Of a stretch of 39,832 nucleotides of DNA, positions 26,881-34,896 are shown one piece after another. A program made the translations under genes and the position numbers. The stretch is from the NCBI GenBank assembly GCA_944323805.1, contig CALUTW010000016.1, positions 1 through 39,832 on the forward strand, written 5' to 3'. How positions within the stretch are numbered: position 1 is the stretch's first letter; every line of letters starts with the position of its first letter. The notes beneath the pieces are model-generated. The model was given only the letters and a program-made list of their open reading frames with translations, ran no database searches and was not told the DNA's origin. Source of the DNA: an uncultured Bacteroidales bacterium. Its GTDB lineage: Bacteria; Bacteroidota; Bacteroidia; Bacteroidales; UBA932.

Positions 26881-28593
26881 CCTTATATCCTTGATGCGGA
26901 GCTGCAGATTGGCTATGCCCCTGTAATAGTTCTCCACAATCGAGTAGCATATGTCCACCGGATTCCCGGCCTTTATATGCTCGAAATGCGAGGATTTGTT
27001 GAATGCTATTGCCGAGATATGCCTGTACGGCTGTTCCTCCTGTATCAGCTCCAGCTTCATATGGCTGCCCTCCGCCCCGACCTTGCGCCCGTTGCCGTTG
27101 TCATAGACATTTTCGGCCATGAACACCGGAGCCGAATTTCCCGGACCGAAAGGCTGGAACTGCTTCAGTATACGGAAGAATTTAGGGGTAATACGGGAGA
27201 AATTGAGCTTTGTGTCGATATATATTACAGGTGTGAGCATCTCCGAGCTGATAGTATTGCCCACATAGGCGTCTATCCTTTCGCAGAATTCCTTAAGATT
27301 TTCCTCCTTGAGGGTCAGGCCGGCGGCATATATATGTCCCCCGAAATTCTCGAGAAGGTCGGAGCAGCTCTCGATTGCGCCATACAGGTCGAATCCGTGG
27401 ACACTCCTTGCAGAGCCGGTAATGAGCCCGTTCGACTTCGTAAGCACTATGGTCGGCTTATAGAATGCCTCGACAAGCCGGGATGCCACAATCCCGACAA
27501 CCCCCTTGTGCCAGGACGGGTCATATACTATGGTAGCGTGGCCGTTCGACAGGCTGCCTCCCGACTGCACCATTTCCAGGGCCTCCCGGGTAATCTCCCT
27601 GTCGATACTCTTGCGCTCGTTGTTATACTCATTGATTTCCCCGGCAATCCTCATGGCCTCGGATTCCTCCGTCGCGGTCAGCAGGTCGACAGCCATACGT
27701 CCCGTCTCCATCCTTCCGGCAGCATTGATCCTGGGGCCTATCTTGAACACAATGTCATCGATTGAAATATGGGAAGGCTCGAGTCCCGAGAGGCGGATCA
27801 TGGCAAGAAGCCCCTGACGGGGATTCTCATTCAGACGCTTCAGCCCGAAATGGGCCAGGATCCTGTTCTCGCCGACAACCGACACCAGGTCAGAGGCTAT
27901 GCTCACAACAGTCAGGTCCAGCAGAGGCTCGAGCTCGCTGAACGGAATCCCGTATCTTGCCGAATAACCCTGGACAAGCTTGAATCCCACACCGCATCCC
28001 GACAGGTCGTCAAACGGATAGGTGCAGTCCTCCCTCTTCGGGTCAAGCACGGCCACAGCTGCAGGAAGGTCATTCTCGGGGAGATGATGGTCACAGACAA
28101 TCACATCTATACCCTTGGATGCCGCATAAGCCACCTTGTCATTGGCCTTTATACCGCAGTCGAGAGTGATAATCAGTGTGAAACCGTTTGAAGATGCCCA
28201 TTCTATCCCCTTATCTGAGACCCCGTATCCCTCATCATACCTGTCAGGTATATAGAAGTCGACTCCGGGTGTAAGCTTGCGCAGGAAAGAATAGACCAGC
28301 GATACGGCAGTCGTGCCGTCCACATCGTAATCCCCATAGACAAGAATCTTCTCCCCGGAAGATACCGCCCGATGAAGACGCTCCACGGCGACATCCATAT
28401 CCTTCATCAGGAAAGGATCATGAAGGAGCCCGAGGTCAGGCCTGAAGAAAGCCCTTGCATCCATGAATGTGGTCACACCCCTCTGGACAAGCAGCTCGGC
28501 CAGCACAGGGTCGATGCCCAGCTCGCTCGACAGGCGGCTTACCGTATCCGGGTCAGCCGAACTCTTCAATATCCATTCCTTGTCCTTTCCCAT
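26860..28593 (-). CDS. recJ: Single-stranded-DNA-specific exonuclease RecJ
   Basis: RecJ degrades single-stranded DNA 5' to 3' in recombination, mismatch and base-excision repair. The 577-residue protein has the DHH-family motifs: GDYDVDGTTA (residues 87-96, motif I), TLDCGI (about 144), CDHHLP with Asp168-His169-His170 (motif III), and GCGVGFKLVQG (motif IV). The DHHA1 domain has INAAGRMETGRMAVDLL, followed by the GSARSVHGFDLYGAI and FGGHIYAAGLTL nucleic-acid loops. A C-terminal OB domain has FQPFGPGNSAPVF. The length is normal. The ATG at 28593 was chosen. A TTG nine bases upstream is part of the TATCTTTG promoter box, so the mRNA may have almost no leader. Transcribed alone and divergent from lysS. 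Confidence 0.97.
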   Translation of the reverse strand: MGKDKEWILKSSADPDTVSRLSSELGIDPVLAELLVQRGVTTFMDARAFFRPDLGLLHDPFLMKDMDVAVERLHRAVSSGEKILVYGDYDVDGTTAVSLVYSFLRKLTPGVDFYIPDRYDEGYGVSDKGIEWASSNGFTLIITLDCGIKANDKVAYAASKGIDVIVCDHHLPENDLPAAVAVLDPKREDCTYPFDDLSGCGVGFKLVQGYSARYGIPFSELEPLLDLTVVSIASDLVSVVGENRILAHFGLKRLNENPRQGLLAMIRLSGLEPSHISIDDIVFKIGPRINAAGRMETGRMAVDLLTATEESEAMRIAGEINEYNNERKSIDREITREALEMVQSGGSLSNGHATIVYDPSWHKGVVGIVASRLVEAFYKPTIVLTKSNGLITGSARSVHGFDLYGAIESCSDLLENFGGHIYAAGLTLKEENLKEFCERIDAYVGNTISSEMLTPVIYIDTKLNFSRITPKFFRILKQFQPFGPGNSAPVFMAENVYDNGNGRKVGAEGSHMKLELIQEEQPYRHISAIAFNKSSHFEHIKAGNPVDICYSIVENYYRGIANLQLRIKDIRDREEII

Positions 28594-28599
28594 AACATA

Positions 28600-28607
28600 C
28601 AAAGATA
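28600..28607 (-). promoter_or_regulatory. -7 box (TATCTTTG) directly before recJ
   Basis: TATCTTTG on the minus strand ends 6 bases before the A of the recJ ATG. In Bacteroidota transcription begins about 5-8 bases after this box, so the recJ mRNA would start at or next to its start codon. Confidence 0.55.
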
Positions 28608-28641
28608 CTTATTTTATTTTTAAAATTAGAATTTATTGTCG

Positions 28642-28649
28642 TACTTTTG
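28642..28649 (+). promoter_or_regulatory. -7 box (TACTTTTG) for lysS
   Basis: TACTTTTG fits TAnnTTTG, with a near-consensus -33 (TTTA, 28619-28622) at 19 bases. The leader to the ATG at 28721 is about 65 bases and contains only short GC-rich repeats (GCTGCC/GGCAGC). Confidence 0.6.
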
Positions 28650-28720
28650 CAGGATAGCTGCCGGCATCTGCCATATCCCGGACAGCAGGCAGCCTAATCC
28701 TGAAATAATTTGCATCATAT

Positions 28721-30238
28721 ATGGAAAACTTGGATTTGAACGAGCAGGAAAGGAACAGGCGCGAAGCACTGACAAAACTCAGGGAACTCGGCATTGACCC
28801 GTACCCTGCTGCCCTTTATCCCGTAAATGCCACAGCACAGAAGATAAAAGACGAATACGACCCTGAAAAAGGCAATCTTGACGATGTTGTGATTGCCGGC
28901 AGGATAATGTCCAGGAGAATAATGGGGGCCGCCTCATTCATCGAGCTCCAGGACGAGACCGGAAGAATCCAGGTATACATCAAGAGAGATGAAATCTGCC
29001 CGGGCGAGGACAAGACCATGTACAATACCGTATTCAAGAAGCTTCTCGATATCGGGGACATCATAGGCATCAAGGGATTCGCATTCATTACCCAGACAGG
29101 GCAGCTGTCTGTGCATGCCAAGGAACTCACGCTCCTGAGCAAGTCCCTCAGGGTGCTCCCTATCGTCAAGGAGAAGGACGGGGAGGTATATGACGCCTTT
29201 TCGGATCCCGAGCTCAAATACAGGCAAAGATACGTCGACCTCATCGTGAATCCTGACGTACGCAGGACATTTGTCATGAGGAGCCAGATAATATCCACAA
29301 TGAGGGAATACTTCAATGAGGCAGGATGCCTCGAAGTGGAGACACCTATCCTGCAGCCGATACCGGGCGGGGCTACGGCAAGGCCGTTCATTACGCATCA
29401 CAATGCCCTCGACATCCCGCTTTACCTGCGTATAGCCAACGAGCTGTACCTCAAGAGGCTGATTGTAGGCGGCTATTCGGGTGTATACGAGTTCGCGAAG
29501 GACTTCCGCAACGAAGGTATGGACAAGACCCACAATCCTGAATTTACCTGCATGGAGATCTATGTGGCCTACAAGGACTACAGATGGATGATGGAGTTTA
29601 CCGAGAAGATGCTGGAGAAGATTGCGCTGAAGCTGCACGGAACCACGGTCGTGACCATAGGGGACAGGACGGTTGACTTCAAGCCGCCTTACCGCAGGCT
29701 GCCTATGCTCGAGGCCATAAAGGAATATGCAGGCGTTGATATAGCAGGCATGGACGAGGCCCGGCTCAGGGAGACATGCGCAAAGCTGAATGTCCCGGTC
29801 ACAAAGGAGATGGGCGAAGGAAAGCTCATCGACGCCATCTTCGGGGAATATTGCGAGAAGAACCTTGTGCAGCCGGTATTCATAACCGACTACCCTGTGG
29901 CAATGTCCCCGCTGACAAAGAGACACCGCTCAGACCCGTCCCTTACGGAGAGATTCGAGCTTTTCGTATGCGGGAAGGAGCTGGCGAACGCCTACAGCGA
30001 GCTCAACGACCCTATCGACCAGTTCGGACGTTTCCAGGACCAGCTCAAGCAGCGTGAACACGGAGACGACGAGGCCATGTACATAGACATGGACTTCATG
30101 CGCGCACTTGAATACGGCATGCCTCCTACATCAGGGATGGGCATGGGGATAGACCGCCTGACCATGTTCATGACGAACTCCCCTACTATCCAGGATGTTC
30201 TGTTCTTCCCTCAGATGAGACCAAAACCGGTGGAATAG
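28721..30238 (+). CDS. lysS: Lysyl-tRNA synthetase, class II
   Basis: Charges tRNA-Lys in the cytosol. The 505-residue protein has the class IIb layout: an N-terminal helix, an OB-fold anticodon-binding domain (about 55-160; [20 protein letters not shown]), and a catalytic core. The core has motif 1 ([20 protein letters not shown]), motif 2 ([20 protein letters not shown]) and motif 3 ([13 protein letters not shown], near 471-483). The RYVDLIVNP linker and the [12 protein letters not shown] loop are typical of bacterial LysS. It ends shortly after motif 3 without a C-terminal extension. A methyltransferase gene follows after 21 bases and is probably co-transcribed. Confidence 0.98.
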   Translation: MENLDLNEQERNRREALTKLRELGIDPYPAALYPVNATAQKIKDEYDPEKGNLDDVVIAGRIMSRRIMGAASFIELQDETGRIQVYIKRDEICPGEDKTMYNTVFKKLLDIGDIIGIKGFAFITQTGQLSVHAKELTLLSKSLRVLPIVKEKDGEVYDAFSDPELKYRQRYVDLIVNPDVRRTFVMRSQIISTMREYFNEAGCLEVETPILQPIPGGATARPFITHHNALDIPLYLRIANELYLKRLIVGGYSGVYEFAKDFRNEGMDKTHNPEFTCMEIYVAYKDYRWMMEFTEKMLEKIALKLHGTTVVTIGDRTVDFKPPYRRLPMLEAIKEYAGVDIAGMDEARLRETCAKLNVPVTKEMGEGKLIDAIFGEYCEKNLVQPVFITDYPVAMSPLTKRHRSDPSLTERFELFVCGKELANAYSELNDPIDQFGRFQDQLKQREHGDDEAMYIDMDFMRALEYGMPPTSGMGMGIDRLTMFMTNSPTIQDVLFFPQMRPKPVE

Positions 30239-30259
30239 ACCGGACCGCTCAAAAGGACC

Positions 30260-31060
30260 GTGACTGAAATCATCACATCGGCACAGAACCGGAAGATAAA
30301 GACCCTTCTTGCGCTTCAGGAAAAATCCAGGACGAGGCGTGAGAACGGGCTTTTTGTGGTGGAAGGACGCCGTGAGATAGGACACTGCATCAGGGCCGGG
30401 TTCAGGATAAGGACTCTTTTTGTATGCATGGACATACTCGGGAAGCATGACATGGACTGCATCCTCGGAGACATGCAGCCGCCTGTCATAGAGGTACCTG
30501 CAGTCCTTTACGACAAGATTGCATACCGTGGAGGGACCGAGGGCATAATTGCCGAGGTGGAATGGAAAGAGACCGGACTTGATGACATCATCCTTCCCGA
30601 CAACCCGCTTGTGATGGTACTCGAAAGCGTCGAAAAGCCGGGGAACCTCGGTGCAGTGCTCCGAAGTGCAGACGCTGCAGGTGCCGATGCCGTCATCATA
30701 TGCGACCCTCTGACTGACATATACAACCCTAACCTTATCAGGGCAAGCATCGGGGCCGTCTTCACGAGACAGGTTGTGACTGCATCTTCCGAGGACGCCC
30801 TCAGATGGCTGAGAAAAAACAACATAAGGATACTCACTGCCCAGCTCCAGGATTCCGAATGGTACTACGATGAAGACATGAGGGGCGGGACTGCCATAGT
30901 CATGGGCACAGAGGCCACAGGTCTTACGGACTTCTGGAGAGATGCCGCAGATTCTCACATAAGGATACCTATGCTCGGGGAGCTGGATTCCCTGAACGTA
31001 TCCGTCTCTGCTGCGATACTGCTGTACGAGGCTGTGCGCCAGAGACATTCCGGCAGATGA
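30260..31060 (+). CDS. TrmH/RlmB-type RNA 2'-O-methyltransferase
   Basis: A SPOUT-family methyltransferase of 266 residues. It has an N-terminal substrate-binding domain (about 1-100; ITSAQNRKIKTLLAL, then RRENGLFVVEGRREI), as in 23S rRNA enzymes of the RlmB/TsnR group. The C-terminal knot domain contains LESVEKPGNLGAVLRSADAA (motif 1), IVMGTEATGLTDFW (motif 2) and IRIPMLGELDSLNVSVSAAI (motif 3). The Glu/Asn/Arg pattern of active enzymes is intact. The likely substrate is rRNA, but the position is not predictable. The start is a GTG at 30260, six bases after AAAAGGA, one of the few Shine-Dalgarno-like sequences here. It is 21 bases after lysS and convergent with the BASS transporter gene. Confidence 0.9.
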   Translation: MTEIITSAQNRKIKTLLALQEKSRTRRENGLFVVEGRREIGHCIRAGFRIRTLFVCMDILGKHDMDCILGDMQPPVIEVPAVLYDKIAYRGGTEGIIAEVEWKETGLDDIILPDNPLVMVLESVEKPGNLGAVLRSADAAGADAVIICDPLTDIYNPNLIRASIGAVFTRQVVTASSEDALRWLRKNNIRILTAQLQDSEWYYDEDMRGGTAIVMGTEATGLTDFWRDAADSHIRIPMLGELDSLNVSVSAAILLYEAVRQRHSGR

Positions 31061-31092
31061 CCGTTTCAGGTCCGCAAGCCAGTTCTCCCCTC

Positions 31093-32061
31093 TCAGGCAT
31101 TTTCAGCGTCGCGCTTCTGCTTGCGCCATATCTGCCAGCTGTTGATAAGATTCTGCCACAGGATATAGCTTCCCGGGGCAATGGCGACAACCGGAGACAG
31201 ATAGGCGCCTGACACCCATATTGCAAATACGGTATTCTTCTGTCCGAGCCCCTGCCCTCCGCTTATCCTGTCCCCGTAATGACCTCCGATAGCTTTCCCT
31301 GCAGCGAACTGCAGCACGCAGACAACCAGCCCGGCAACTGCAAGAAGCCATTTCACATGCGCGTCGACATCGCTGTTCACAATGGCGCGGATAGTCTGCC
31401 CTATAAGCATTATCATCGTGAATGACCAGAGATAGAAAGCCAGTTCTCCGCAATGCCTCAATATGAAGGCATGCACAGACGGCAGCAGATAGCGCACAAG
31501 CCATGCCCCTATCATAGGAAATATGAGCAGAGGGAAGACTTTCTTCAATATCATGACAAACTGCATCGGCAGCGACATGTCCGCATGCGTCTCGACAAGC
31601 GGGAACACCACCGGGATGACCACAGCAGCGACAATATTGCTTACAATAGTATAGGTTGTCAGCGAAGATTCACTGCCTCCAAGTTTCCCTGTAATCACGG
31701 CTGCAGCAGCGGCAGTAGGACACACGAGGCATACCATGGCTCCTTCCGCAATCTCAGCGTATGCGAAATCAGGGAAAAAGTGCAGCGGGACCGCTATCGC
31801 CACACAGGACACAATCTGTATGGCCGCCAGCCAAATATGCCACCTCCTGACCTTCAAGTCCTTCGGGGCAATCTTGCAGAATGTGAGAAACAGCATTACA
31901 AACAGCAGCACCGGTATGCATCTTCCGGCAAAGGATGTCGCCGCCGGCTTCAGCGGTTCAAGCTGAGGCACAAAATGAAACACCGCATAAACTGCGATAC
32001 CGGCAAGTATCCCTAACGGGAGAGACCATGCCTTGACAAACCCTATTATCTTACCAGCCAT
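31093..32061 (-). CDS. Bile acid:sodium symporter (BASS) family transporter
   Basis: A 322-residue inner-membrane protein with about nine to ten hydrophobic helices. The fold resembles the BASS/SBF family: LLFVMLFLTFCKIAPKDLK, GAMVCLVCPTAAAAAVITGK, then SSLTTYTIVSNIVAAVVIPV, and a C-terminal half with GQGLGQKNTVFAIWVSGAY. Some members carry bile acids and others carry pantoate, pyruvate or sulfur compounds. The substrate cannot be assigned. The ATG at 32061 (MAGKIIGFVKAW) was chosen. The frame extends 27 codons upstream, but those codons overlap the promoter box TAATTTTG and read as non-membrane filler. Transcribed alone, divergent from aroE. Confidence 0.8.
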   Translation of the reverse strand: MAGKIIGFVKAWSLPLGILAGIAVYAVFHFVPQLEPLKPAATSFAGRCIPVLLFVMLFLTFCKIAPKDLKVRRWHIWLAAIQIVSCVAIAVPLHFFPDFAYAEIAEGAMVCLVCPTAAAAAVITGKLGGSESSLTTYTIVSNIVAAVVIPVVFPLVETHADMSLPMQFVMILKKVFPLLIFPMIGAWLVRYLLPSVHAFILRHCGELAFYLWSFTMIMLIGQTIRAIVNSDVDAHVKWLLAVAGLVVCVLQFAAGKAIGGHYGDRISGGQGLGQKNTVFAIWVSGAYLSPVVAIAPGSYILWQNLINSWQIWRKQKRDAENA

Positions 32062-32071
32062 ATCCGCTAAA

Positions 32072-32085
32072 ATTGGTTGACCAAT
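32072..32085. promoter_or_regulatory. 14-base dyad ATTGGT-TG-ACCAAT, candidate operator
   Basis: A perfect inverted repeat with 6-base arms and a 2-base centre. It lies between the -7 box and the ATG of the BASS transporter gene. Position and symmetry suit a repressor site, but it could also be chance. Confidence 0.3.
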
Positions 32086-32100
32086 ATGTGTATCGGGAAG

Positions 32101-32108
32101 CAAAATTA
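32101..32108 (-). promoter_or_regulatory. -7 box (TAATTTTG) for the BASS transporter gene
   Basis: TAATTTTG on the minus strand fits TAnnTTTG, with a TTTG (32135-32132) 23 bases upstream as a possible -33 box. A palindrome GCAAATTTGC (32121-32130) lies between them. The opposite strand, toward aroE, has only the near match CAAATTTG. Confidence 0.5.
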
Positions 32109-32145
32109 AAATAAATTTTCGCAAATTTGCACAAAAAGACAAAGT

Positions 32146-32985
32146 ATGGACAAGTCTGCCACCAAATGTTTCGGACTCATCGGGGACCCAATCGACAAAT
32201 CCATGAGCCCGGCCCTGTTCAGGGCAGGATACGGAGGGAAATACAGGTATGACCTTATTACCGGAAGCGATTTCGAGGTATCATACAAGAGATTCCTGGA
32301 CAGCTACGACGGCATAAATGTCACTGCCCCGTTCAAGGAGAATGCCTTCAGGAAGGCCGGCTCTTCCGACCAGGCCAGCAAAAGAATCGGGGCATCCAAT
32401 CTCCTGGTCAAGACTGATGACGGAATCATGGCATACAATACGGACTACATCGGGATACAGATGAGCCTCCTTAAAGCCGCCGAAGGCTCCGGACACATCT
32501 GGCGGAGGGCATTGATAGCCGGCTGCGGAGGAGCGGGCAAGGCAGCCGCCGTCGCTGCAGGAGACCTGAACCTCGAGACTGTCATCATCAACAGGACAAT
32601 TGAAAAGGCAGAGGAATTCGCCTCGAGGCTTCCGCAATACGGATTCAAGGTCAAAGGCCCGGATGCCTTCCCCGAATGCTTCAGACAGGCAGACGTAATA
32701 ATATATACAATACCGGAGAAGACCGGGGAACTCGGCCTGCTCGACAGGTCGGATTTCAAGGGCGGGAGACTCCGCTGCAGGACAAAATATGTCCTTGAGG
32801 CAAACTACACCAGACCGTCTTTCGATGAGGGACTCATCGGACGGATGCACGAGGCCAATCCGCTGCTGAAATACATATCAGGGAAAGAATGGCTGCTTTA
32901 TCAGGCTGTCGGAGGCTACGGCATCTTTACGGGGGAGCAGCCGGACTCTGAAAGCATGAGGGGAATCCTGGATCAGGAAGGTTGA
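32146..32985 (+). CDS. aroE: Shikimate dehydrogenase (divergent Bacteroidota type)
   Basis: AroE reduces 3-dehydroshikimate to shikimate with NADPH in aromatic amino-acid synthesis. The 279-residue protein keeps the catalytic set: the substrate serines in KSMSPALF, the catalytic Lys64 in NVTAPFKE (usual NVTxPxK), Asp100 in NTDYIG, the Rossmann loop GCGGAGKAAAV and NRT at the end of the next strand, and the Gln in LLYQAVGGYGIFTG. Some usual residues are changed: the HN after SLSP, and the W of the final QFxxWTG motif, which reads Y here. The assignment therefore rests on order and spacing of motifs, and a related quinate/shikimate-type dehydrogenase cannot be excluded. It precedes ssb, which has its own promoter. 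Confidence 0.85.
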   Translation: MDKSATKCFGLIGDPIDKSMSPALFRAGYGGKYRYDLITGSDFEVSYKRFLDSYDGINVTAPFKENAFRKAGSSDQASKRIGASNLLVKTDDGIMAYNTDYIGIQMSLLKAAEGSGHIWRRALIAGCGGAGKAAAVAAGDLNLETVIINRTIEKAEEFASRLPQYGFKVKGPDAFPECFRQADVIIYTIPEKTGELGLLDRSDFKGGRLRCRTKYVLEANYTRPSFDEGLIGRMHEANPLLKYISGKEWLLYQAVGGYGIFTGEQPDSESMRGILDQEG

Positions 32986-33014
32986 AAAGTATTGCAACAA
33001 TTATTTCCTATATA

Positions 33015-33047
33015 TTGAATAATTGAGTATCTTGCCGAGTATTTTTG
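33015..33047 (+). promoter_or_regulatory. Promoter of the ssb-purA unit (TTG-N22-TATTTTTG)
   Basis: TATTTTTG (33040-33047) fits TAnnTTTG, with TTG (33015-33017) 22 bases upstream. The ssb ATG is only 12 bases past the box, so the leader would be about 6 bases. A TTG start in frame at 33045 is part of this box and was not used. Confidence 0.5.
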
Positions 33048-33059
33048 AACTGGTACGGA

Positions 33060-33533
33060 ATGTCACTCAACAAAGCCATGCTCATAGGCAATGCCGGGAA
33101 GGATCCGGAAGTAAGATACATAGGCTCGGGCCCGGAAAGGATGAAGGTGGCCACATTCTCAATTGCCACGACTGAAAGATACAGGGACCGGACAGGTGCC
33201 GTCAGAGAGCACACTGAATGGCACAACATAGTATCATGGAACAGCCTGGCCGACTTTGTCGAGAAATATGTCAGGAAAGGTGCGCTTCTATACGTGGAAG
33301 GGCACATACGTACACGTGTCTGGACAGGACGGTCCAATGAAGAAAGGACGTCAGTCCAGATTGCCGCAGAGACTGTCCGTATTCTCGGGCGCAGGCAGGA
33401 GACGGATGAAAAGGCCAGGTACGGCGGGGATAACCCGGACAGGGCGGCAGAGACCGGAATCGCGGCTGAAGCCATATCCGCCGCCCGGACAGTATGCACC
33501 GGACCTGAAGAGGAAGACGGCCTGCCGTTCTGA
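33060..33533 (+). CDS. ssb: Single-stranded DNA-binding protein
   Basis: SSB coats single-stranded DNA during replication and repair. The 157-residue protein has the OB fold (about 1-108): MSLNKAMLIGNAGKDPEVRY, FSIATTERYRD, HTEWHNIVSWNSLADFVEKY and RKGALLYVEGHIRTRVW, all typical of bacterial SSB. A short linker and the acidic tip EEEDGLPF, which recruits partners such as RecJ and other repair enzymes, complete it. The linker is Ala/Glu-rich and shorter than in many relatives. The start at 33060 gives the standard N-terminus. purA follows after 49 bases with no promoter box between them. Confidence 0.95.
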   Translation: MSLNKAMLIGNAGKDPEVRYIGSGPERMKVATFSIATTERYRDRTGAVREHTEWHNIVSWNSLADFVEKYVRKGALLYVEGHIRTRVWTGRSNEERTSVQIAAETVRILGRRQETDEKARYGGDNPDRAAETGIAAEAISAARTVCTGPEEEDGLPF

Positions 33534-33582
33534 AACATGGAATCAATTGTCATTTAAAAAATAAAAAATAGATTATTCCGAT

Positions 33583-34842
33583 ATGAAAACAGATGTAGTT
33601 CTCGGCCTCCAATGGGGAGATGAAGGGAAAGGCAAGATTGTGGATGTCCTTGCTGAAAGATATCCTGTCGTAGCCAGATTCCAGGGCGGACCGAATGCAG
33701 GCCATTCCCTGCATTTCGAGGGACACAGCTTCGTGCTCAGGTCAGTCCCATCGGGAATCTTCAGGGAAGATGCCATCAACATAGTAGGTAACGGGGTCGT
33801 ACTTGACCCGATCACATTCCGGTGCGAATGCGAGAATATCGCGAAGACCGGGGTACCGGTAAAGCAAAGGATACTGATTGCAAAGAAAGCCCACCTGATA
33901 CTTCCTACACACAGGCTCCTCGATGCAGCAAATGAAGCCGCAATGGGCAAGGGGAAGATCGGCTCTACCCTCAAGGGAATAGGACCGACATACACCGACA
34001 AGGTCAGCCGCAACGGTCTCCGCGTCGGGGACATACTTGCCGGCGATTTCATGGAAAGATACGGGAAACTGAAGGCCCGCCATGTGAAACAGCTTTCGCA
34101 GATGGGCTATGAATGCGACCCTGATGCAGAGGAGGCGGCATTCATGGAAGCAGTCGAATACCTCAAGGGATTCAGCCTTATCGACTGCGAATACTATGTA
34201 AACGAGACATTGAAGACAAAGCCTATCCTGGCGGAAGGTGCACAGGGGTCGATGCTCGATATAGACTACGGCTCATACCCGTTTGTCACATCATCCTCTA
34301 CGGCATGTGCCGGAGCCTGCATAGGACTGGGGATATCCCCGTCCAGCATCGGACACGTATACGGAATATTCAAGGCATACTGCACAAGGGTAGGCAGCGG
34401 ACCTTTCCCGACAGAACTGTTCGACGAGACCGGGGAGAGACTCCGCGAGATAGGTCATGAATTCGGCGCCGTTACCGGCAGGCCGAGACGTACCGGGTGG
34501 CTTGATCTGGTAGCCCTGAAATATGCAGTGATGATAAGCGGCGTCACTGACCTCATCATGATGAAGTCCGACTGCCTGGATTCATTCGGGTCAATCAAGG
34601 TCTGCACATCATACAAGGTGGACGGGAAAGAGACTGACCAGGTGCCGTTCGACACATTTGCAAGCATCGAACCTGTCTATACTGAATTCAAGGGATGGAA
34701 CACCGACCTTACGGGATGCCGCAAAGAAAGCGAACTGCCGGAGGCATTCCGCAATTACATAAGCTTCATGGAGAACTATCTCGGCGTGCCGATCCGTATC
34801 ATTTCCCTCGGACCGGACCGCGATGCCACCATAATGAGGTAA
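33583..34842 (+). CDS. purA: Adenylosuccinate synthetase
   Basis: PurA joins IMP and aspartate with GTP to form adenylosuccinate, the first step from IMP to AMP. The 419-residue protein has GLQWGDEGKGKIVDVLAE at the N-terminus (the Asp and His-region catalytic loop), then RFQGGPNAGHSLHFEGH, GIGPTYTDKVSRNGLRVGDI, and EGAQGSMLDIDYGSYPFVTS. It also has VGSGPFPTELFDE, TGRPRRTGWLDLVALKYAV and, near the C-terminus, SLGPDRDATI. The length is normal. It is the second gene of the unit starting at ssb. Another purine-related gene, the PurL-like one, lies far away and is not linked. Confidence 0.98.
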   Translation: MKTDVVLGLQWGDEGKGKIVDVLAERYPVVARFQGGPNAGHSLHFEGHSFVLRSVPSGIFREDAINIVGNGVVLDPITFRCECENIAKTGVPVKQRILIAKKAHLILPTHRLLDAANEAAMGKGKIGSTLKGIGPTYTDKVSRNGLRVGDILAGDFMERYGKLKARHVKQLSQMGYECDPDAEEAAFMEAVEYLKGFSLIDCEYYVNETLKTKPILAEGAQGSMLDIDYGSYPFVTSSSTACAGACIGLGISPSSIGHVYGIFKAYCTRVGSGPFPTELFDETGERLREIGHEFGAVTGRPRRTGWLDLVALKYAVMISGVTDLIMMKSDCLDSFGSIKVCTSYKVDGKETDQVPFDTFASIEPVYTEFKGWNTDLTGCRKESELPEAFRNYISFMENYLGVPIRIISLGPDRDATIMR

Positions 34843-34896
34843 ACATGCCCATACCGGCGACACACAGCAATATGAACGGATAAAACAATACAGAAA

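Noticed and set aside
28650..28720. T-box or other structured leader for lysS
   Set aside because: Only short GC repeats are seen, there is no T-box bulge sequence, and T-boxes are not expected in Bacteroidota.
28934..29926. Long minus-strand frame inside lysS
   Set aside because: Shadow frame; its composition is typical of reverse-strand reading of a GC-biased gene.
30131..31048. Minus-strand frame of 305 codons opposite the RlmB-type methyltransferase
   Set aside because: Antisense to a gene with intact SPOUT motifs, and no family resemblance of its own.
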